From NCBI RefSeq assembly GCF_947179165.1, contig NC_077242.1, positions 47,137,097 to 47,201,096 on the forward strand: a stretch of 64,000 bases of DNA, in the 5' to 3' direction. The notes below the pieces were generated by a model. It had not been told where the DNA came from, ran no database searches, and was given only the letters and a program-made list of their open reading frames with translations. Positions 59,283-64,000 of the stretch are shown here, in pieces. Position 1 is the stretch's first letter. Each line of letters begins with the position of its first letter. Both the position numbers and the translations under genes were made by a program. The stretch comes from Solanum dulcamara (taxonomy: Eukaryota > Streptophyta > Magnoliopsida > Solanales > Solanaceae).

Positions 59283-61216
59283 CTTTATCACACCCCAAGT
59301 TTACACCCTAGACGTGTCAAGCATTCGAAAACCACTGCTCATCCCAAGAGAAACCTTGCCCTGGCTAACTCACTCTACAGAAGACTTAAGTCAATAAAAG
59401 AGTAACTCAAGTGGGAATTTATAAAACAATCTCATGAGCCTTCAAAAAATAATTAAAAGTATGACTCAATAATGAAAGTCGTAGTTTAAAATAGACTCTA
59501 AAAGGCTCATAACGACTCCACCCTACTTAGTCTATAAAGCATCTACTAACTACTACAAAAATGCTGAGACAAGCCCACGGCTACCTCAATGAACAAAGAT
59601 AATAAAAGAAAACTAATCAATAATGAGCTACTCTGAATGAAAACAGGTCTCACCTAAAGCTAGAGAAGATAGGTCATCAACGATGTGCCTATTGATGATC
59701 TCTAACACCTATATCTGCATCATAAAATGATACAGTTGAATAATGTCAGTACATTGTATGTACGTTTTGTAAAATGGCTAAAAGGATACTTACTCATGAT
59801 ACTTAACTCAAGGAACTTAACTCTTAAAATAACTCAACTCAATAAAGCATACAATGTAATGAAATAATGTTTTAAAAGATATGCAATAGTGATGCAATTC
59901 AACACATTAAAATATAATACTTTATATCTTAGGGAGTTTCTCTAACAGAGAACCATCACTTATGAGCTACTTATGTAACAACAAAGCATTGTTGTTGCGA
60001 CAACCTTCCAATATCTTTCCAAGGTAAGGGATGTCACATCATATTTGGATCCATGTAGAAAGTCCTCTTTTGGGACTATGAGGAGTCCCCTGAATGAACG
60101 ACATAATTTTGTCCTATGATGGCAATGTAGTTTATAGGGATTGAGTTGTATATACTCTTTTCCAAGTCGGTGCCCATACTACTCCCAAAATACTTAATAT
60201 GCTCATATACATCTAGTGAGTGAAATATTCAAAATATTTCTCATCCAGTCTCATTGGAATTTTACATCAATTTATATCATATTTTCTTATCTCATCTCTT
60301 CTCTTAAGGATAGGTAACATCTCATCTCAATAATGTATTTAGAAGCATACATTAGCTTCTCATCTCATTCATCAAAATAAAGGTTTAAAATATATTAATA
60401 CTCATACTTCAGAATAGACATCGAAAGAGCTCTTCAATTCAATTCATACTCAAATATTTATCAATTAAACATTGAAAATATCATTCCTTTTACATCCACA
60501 ATGCATAAGATACTTAATGCAAACTCTACTAGGGTTCATACGAATGCAAAAATAAATCTATAAGCTCAAAGACTCAACTCATCAACGTATAATCAAATAT
60601 ACATAATAGAATTGAATAAAGAATAATACAAATACTTAAGCTCAAAGACTCAACTCATCAACTTGACTTGACAGTAGAAACTAGTAGGGAACGAGGAAGA
60701 ACTTAGTCCAATGTTAGAATAGACTTACATACCTGGAACGAAGATTATCTAAGCAAAGATTGATGACTTGACTTGAAACTTTTTAACCCTAACTCTTCTT
60801 CTTCTCTTCAATCCTTACTCTCAAAATTTTCAAAGTGTTAATGAGAGAATACCCCATTGGGTACTGATAAGGGACTAAATTTAGTCCCAAAACAACTTGG
60901 GTTAAGTTTGGAAAAGGTGAAAAAAGACCAAACTAACCCTCATTAAATTAGACTCTTGGCCATCTACAGGCACTTCTACGGGTCTTAGAGTCTTCTACGG
61001 ACTGTAAAAGGCAGATCATAGAAGCCTAAGTCCAAAATTAGACCTTACTGGGAATTTCACACCAAGGTCTATGACCAACTTCCTATGGTTTGTAGACCCT
61101 TAGACGGGCCATCCTACTAACACGTAAGAAAGGTTCTGAGGACCTTTCAAAGGTTGGGTCTATGGACCATTTCCTATGGATCGTACAAGTCTTACGGATC
61201 ATCATATTAGATCATA
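59283..61216 (-). repeat. RE13 minus-strand LTR next to broken RT
   Basis: The left edge TATCACACCCC complements an LTR end GGGGTGTGATA. The right part (60,950-61,210) repeats phrases such as CTATGGACCATTTCCTATGG and CTACGGGTCTTAGAG, of the kind seen in the RE9 LTR start. It ends near 61,216, where RT sequence of RE14 begins, and no purine tract lies between. It either inserted there or its own internal region is lost. No genes. Confidence 0.62.
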
Positions 61217-62160
61217 AATGGGTACTTATTCTTTATTATGACCTTGTTAAACTAATGGTAGTCAATACGCATCCTCAAAGAACTATCTTTCTTTTGCATG
61301 AATAAGACTAGAGCACCCCAAGGTGAGACACTCGGCCATATGAATCCGTTATCAAGAAGATCTTTGAACTTCCCTTTTAAATCTATAACTTGGTAGGATC
61401 TATTATATAGGGTGAAATAGAAATAGGCTAAGTATCGAGAAAAACATCTATCCCGAAGTCTATCTCCATATCGAGAGGGAGTTCAGGTAAATCCTTAGGA
61501 AAGACTTTAAGAAACTTATTTACGACTAGAACTGACAGAAGAGGTGGTGTCTCCACACTATCAACTCTAACTCAGACAATGTGATAGATGCACCCCTCGG
61601 AGACTAACTTTCTGGCCATAAGGTATGAAATGAATTGACCTTTGGGAAAAGTTGAACTACCCTTCCACTCGATAAGTGGTTCATTCGGAAACTGGAACGT
61701 AACATAACAATTTAGGTTGTACAATCAGATGAAGCATAACAAGAATAAAGAAAGATAGTAAAAAGAATGGCATCAAAGTCAACCGTGTTTAACTAAACTA
61801 AGTCTGCAGAAGTGTCTTTATGATAAATGGAGAGTATACAATCACAATACACTCTTAGCTAAAATGAACTCACCCACACGAGTAGAAACACTAAATAATT
61901 CTAAGAGCTGTTCAGGAAGGATCCCAAACTTAATGGCTATATAAGGGGTCAGTAAAGACAAAATAACACTTGGATCTAGTAATGCGTAAACATCATGAGA
62001 AAATACTCGAAGCATACTAGTGAAAATATCTGGTGAGTTATCTTTGTCATGAAGATTATACATAGCATACAGATGGTTTGAACCTCTGCCTGCCCTCAAA
62101 TTAGCACGTCTCCAATTACCTCTGTTTAGCGGTGCTGCTGAAGAAGATTAGGCTCTGTTG
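61217..62160 (-). pseudogene. RE14 protease and RT N-terminus (broken)
   Basis: Read on the minus strand from 62,160. The last few gag residues come first, then the protease at 61,842-62,099 (FSHDVYALLDPSVILSLLTP). Here the active site reads D-P-S, so the conserved Gly is Ser. The protease tail and linker lie at about 61,560-61,800. The RT start follows (LVVNKFLKVFPKDLPELPLDME near 61,470; then frame changes; NKVIIKNKYP near 61,220). It ends abruptly at RE13. Numerous stops. Most of gag, which should lie between this and the LTR at 62,164, is missing. Confidence 0.8.
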
Positions 62161-62161
62161 C
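62148..62161 (-). other. Possible RE14 primer-binding site
   Basis: Directly inside the LTR edge, the minus strand reads GGGCAACAGAGCC, which matches ten of thirteen positions of the initiator Met-tRNA complement TGGTATCAGAGCC. If real, 62,164-64,000 is the 5' LTR of RE14 and leader plus gag were deleted. It could be chance. Confidence 0.4.
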
Positions 62162-62163
62162 CC

Positions 62164-64000
62164 TATTACGACCTAATTTCTCATGTCATGATGGTGTACA
62201 ATAACCCACCAGTAGGAAACCCAACCCATATCCCAGAACTACATGTAATGGGATGTCAAGTTAGAAGAACACCAATTCAATCTAAAATAGTAAAGAAATA
62301 ATAAGAGCATACATGAACGGGCGGAAGCAACTAAATATATACAGACAAAAGATTTCTCTAAGAAACTAGAAGTCACATGTACAGAGGTACTAGTAAAAAG
62401 CATATAAGTTTCAAAAGTGGACCACGAAAATAGAGTTGTATCAAAAAGAAAAAGACAGTTAAAATATATATCTAGAGAGAGACAGGTAAATCCAGGATGC
62501 AATATGCTTACCCTCGCCTCCGATCAAGACCGCAGCTAGCTTGAATCAATGCCGGTAGCTACTACTTGAACCTGCATCATGAAAATAGATGCAGATTGTA
62601 GAATGAGTACCAAACCAACATGTACTCAATAAGAATCATAACCCGACTGAGCAAGATAAGAAAAAGTAAACTGAAGTGTGAGTAAATTATAACAACCAAA
62701 GATAGGGCTAAAAGTAAACGTAGGTATGTACATGGACATACTTAACAATCAAAAAGGAAGAATCTAACTAAATCCGCTGGGCTCCAATAAATCTGACCGG
62801 CATGATCATGCAAAAGTATAGGGTAACCACCTGCACGGACTCTCATAAGCCTGGTAGATGCAAGAATAGTTGAAGTGAAATGAACGAAGACAAAAGGATT
62901 CCAATACTATAACCATTTCCCAGACTTGAAACAAACCATTCTCAAACTCTAATACCTCAACCCAAAGTTGCAAGTAGATGAAGACTTGAATCGAAGATTT
63001 ATCAAGAAAATTAGGAATTGAACCACATGTAATCTGGACCACAGACTCCAAATGGGTAACTATATCTAATGAGTCAACACGAGTAAGCTAGACTACAGAC
63101 TTAAATAGGGTAACTATAGCCAAGGATCAAACACGGTTAAGCTAGACCATGGACTTAAACTGGGTAACTGTAGCTAAGGAGCCTGAACACAAGTAAGCTA
63201 GACCACAGACTTCAACTGGGTAACTATAGCTAAGGGACAAAACATAAGTAAGCTAGACTGCAGGCTTGAACTAGGTAATTGTAGCTAATATCAAAATGAA
63301 TTAGAATTAGCGACCAACCGAGCATCATAGGAAGTACCCCTAAATCAAGTGCCATCAAATATCACTCTAACCCAAACCATATATAACCATAATCATCGCA
63401 AAGACACCCAAAATCTAGAACCATATGATACAGTACCTATAGGACAATAGGGATATATAGAGGTAAGGTCAAAACCTGTGTTACTGTCTAGCTAAAGCTC
63501 AGACTATCAGACTCAAGTCTGCTATATTGCTCTATAGGGAGCTAACCGTCCGAAACAACATTGGAGAAGTTCTATGGCCCAATGAAACCAAAATCACGTA
63601 AGTCTAAGGCAATCACTAGTTAATCCTAGACTAAGGCCCAACATGCTTCCAAATATATATCCACAAGCAAAGCATGCAACATAAGGTATGCATGAACGAC
63701 AATAGCAGGAATCATGCTTAAACAGTCCAATAATTTCCCAAAATAGTGCCTCAAATATGAATTTTAAGAATTTCACATGCTCGACACCCCAACCCCTCCA
63801 ACTAATACAATTGAAGATACAATTGCCTAAACATGCTCAGTTTCTCATGAGGGATAAACCATAGCCTACCTGTAGGCCAACCGTGCGCACTCTAATTCAC
63901 AAAACTAGAGCTTTTCCCCTCTGAGTAGCCTCTAAATATTTCCACACTATTAATAATAGAATCATAATGTTAATGAGGTCATTATGACACTATAATTATT
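62164..64000 (-). repeat. RE14 LTR, RE5 family, minus strand (runs off right edge)
   Basis: The left edge TATTACGACCTAATTTCTCA complements the RE5 LTR end (TGAGAAATCAGGTCATGACA). The whole visible length aligns, inverted, with about 27,985-29,757, including the 55-bp array and the ACATGCTTCCAAA/TTGGATGCATGT stretch near 63,640. The LTR start lies beyond the window. Confidence 0.85.
63040..63295. repeat. 55- to 60-bp tandem array in the RE14 LTR
   Basis: At least four to five units contain GTAAGCTAGACTACAGACTT...GGGTAACTATAGC, with spacing close to that of the array at 28,690-28,960, of which this is the inverted counterpart. Its presence in both LTRs shows that the array predates the spread of these two copies. 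Confidence 0.82.

Overview
This window looks like repeat-rich, probably pericentromeric heterochromatin of a flowering plant. The gag, protease, reverse transcriptase (RT) and integrase remnants read like the Ty3/Gypsy chromoviruses common in Solanaceae (pepper, tomato, potato, tobacco). That taxonomic guess rests on remembered family resemblance, not on a search. I found no convincing host gene, tRNA, rRNA or CRISPR. Almost every base belongs to an LTR retrotransposon, most of them broken by stops, frameshifts, deletions and nested insertions. Elements are named RE1 to RE14 here for convenience.

Left third (1-25,074): a three-level nest. RE1, on the minus strand, is the outermost element. 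Its 3' LTR starts at 290 and runs off the left edge. Its integrase and chromodomain lie at 540-2,099, its RT, protease and gag at 21,247-23,640, and its primer-binding site (PBS) and 5' LTR at 23,845-25,074. RE2, also minus strand, sits inside RE1 from 2,100 to 21,246. RE3, plus strand, sits inside the 5' LTR of RE2 at 9,995-20,573, with TG...CA ends and a perfect 5-bp target-site duplication (TSD), CTTGG. RE3 keeps two ~3-kb LTRs, a PBS, a polypurine tract (PPT) and an integrase with chromodomain. Between its leader and the integrase, however, it carries about 2.8 kb of apparently non-coding purine-rich DNA in place of gag, protease, RT and RNase H.

Middle (25,075-44,596): a gag/protease fragment plus a minus-strand LTR (RE4); a plus-strand LTR with an internal 55-bp array (RE5); a truncated LTR, gag and protease of RE6; and RE7, inserted into RE6 at 33,220. 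In RE7 a 1,001-bp segment spanning the LTR 3' end, the PBS and the gag start is present three times in tandem. RE7 is cut off within its RT at about 41,714. A minus-strand LTR piece and a minus-strand gag remnant of a different Gypsy lineage (RE8) follow.

Right third (44,597-64,000): RE9 (plus strand, gag to chromodomain, with a complete 3' LTR) is split by a textbook solo LTR, RE10 (46,063-49,211, TSD GATAG). After it come a stretch with a decaying minus-strand reading frame (RE11), two abutting minus-strand LTRs (RE12, RE13), a protease/RT fragment and a minus-strand LTR of the RE5 family running off the right edge (RE14).

The coding parts would originally have worked together as usual: Gag packages RNA, protease matures the polyprotein, RT/RNase H copies RNA primed by initiator Met-tRNA at the PBS, and integrase with a chromodomain inserts the DNA, often into heterochromatin. 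No copy here could make all of these proteins now.
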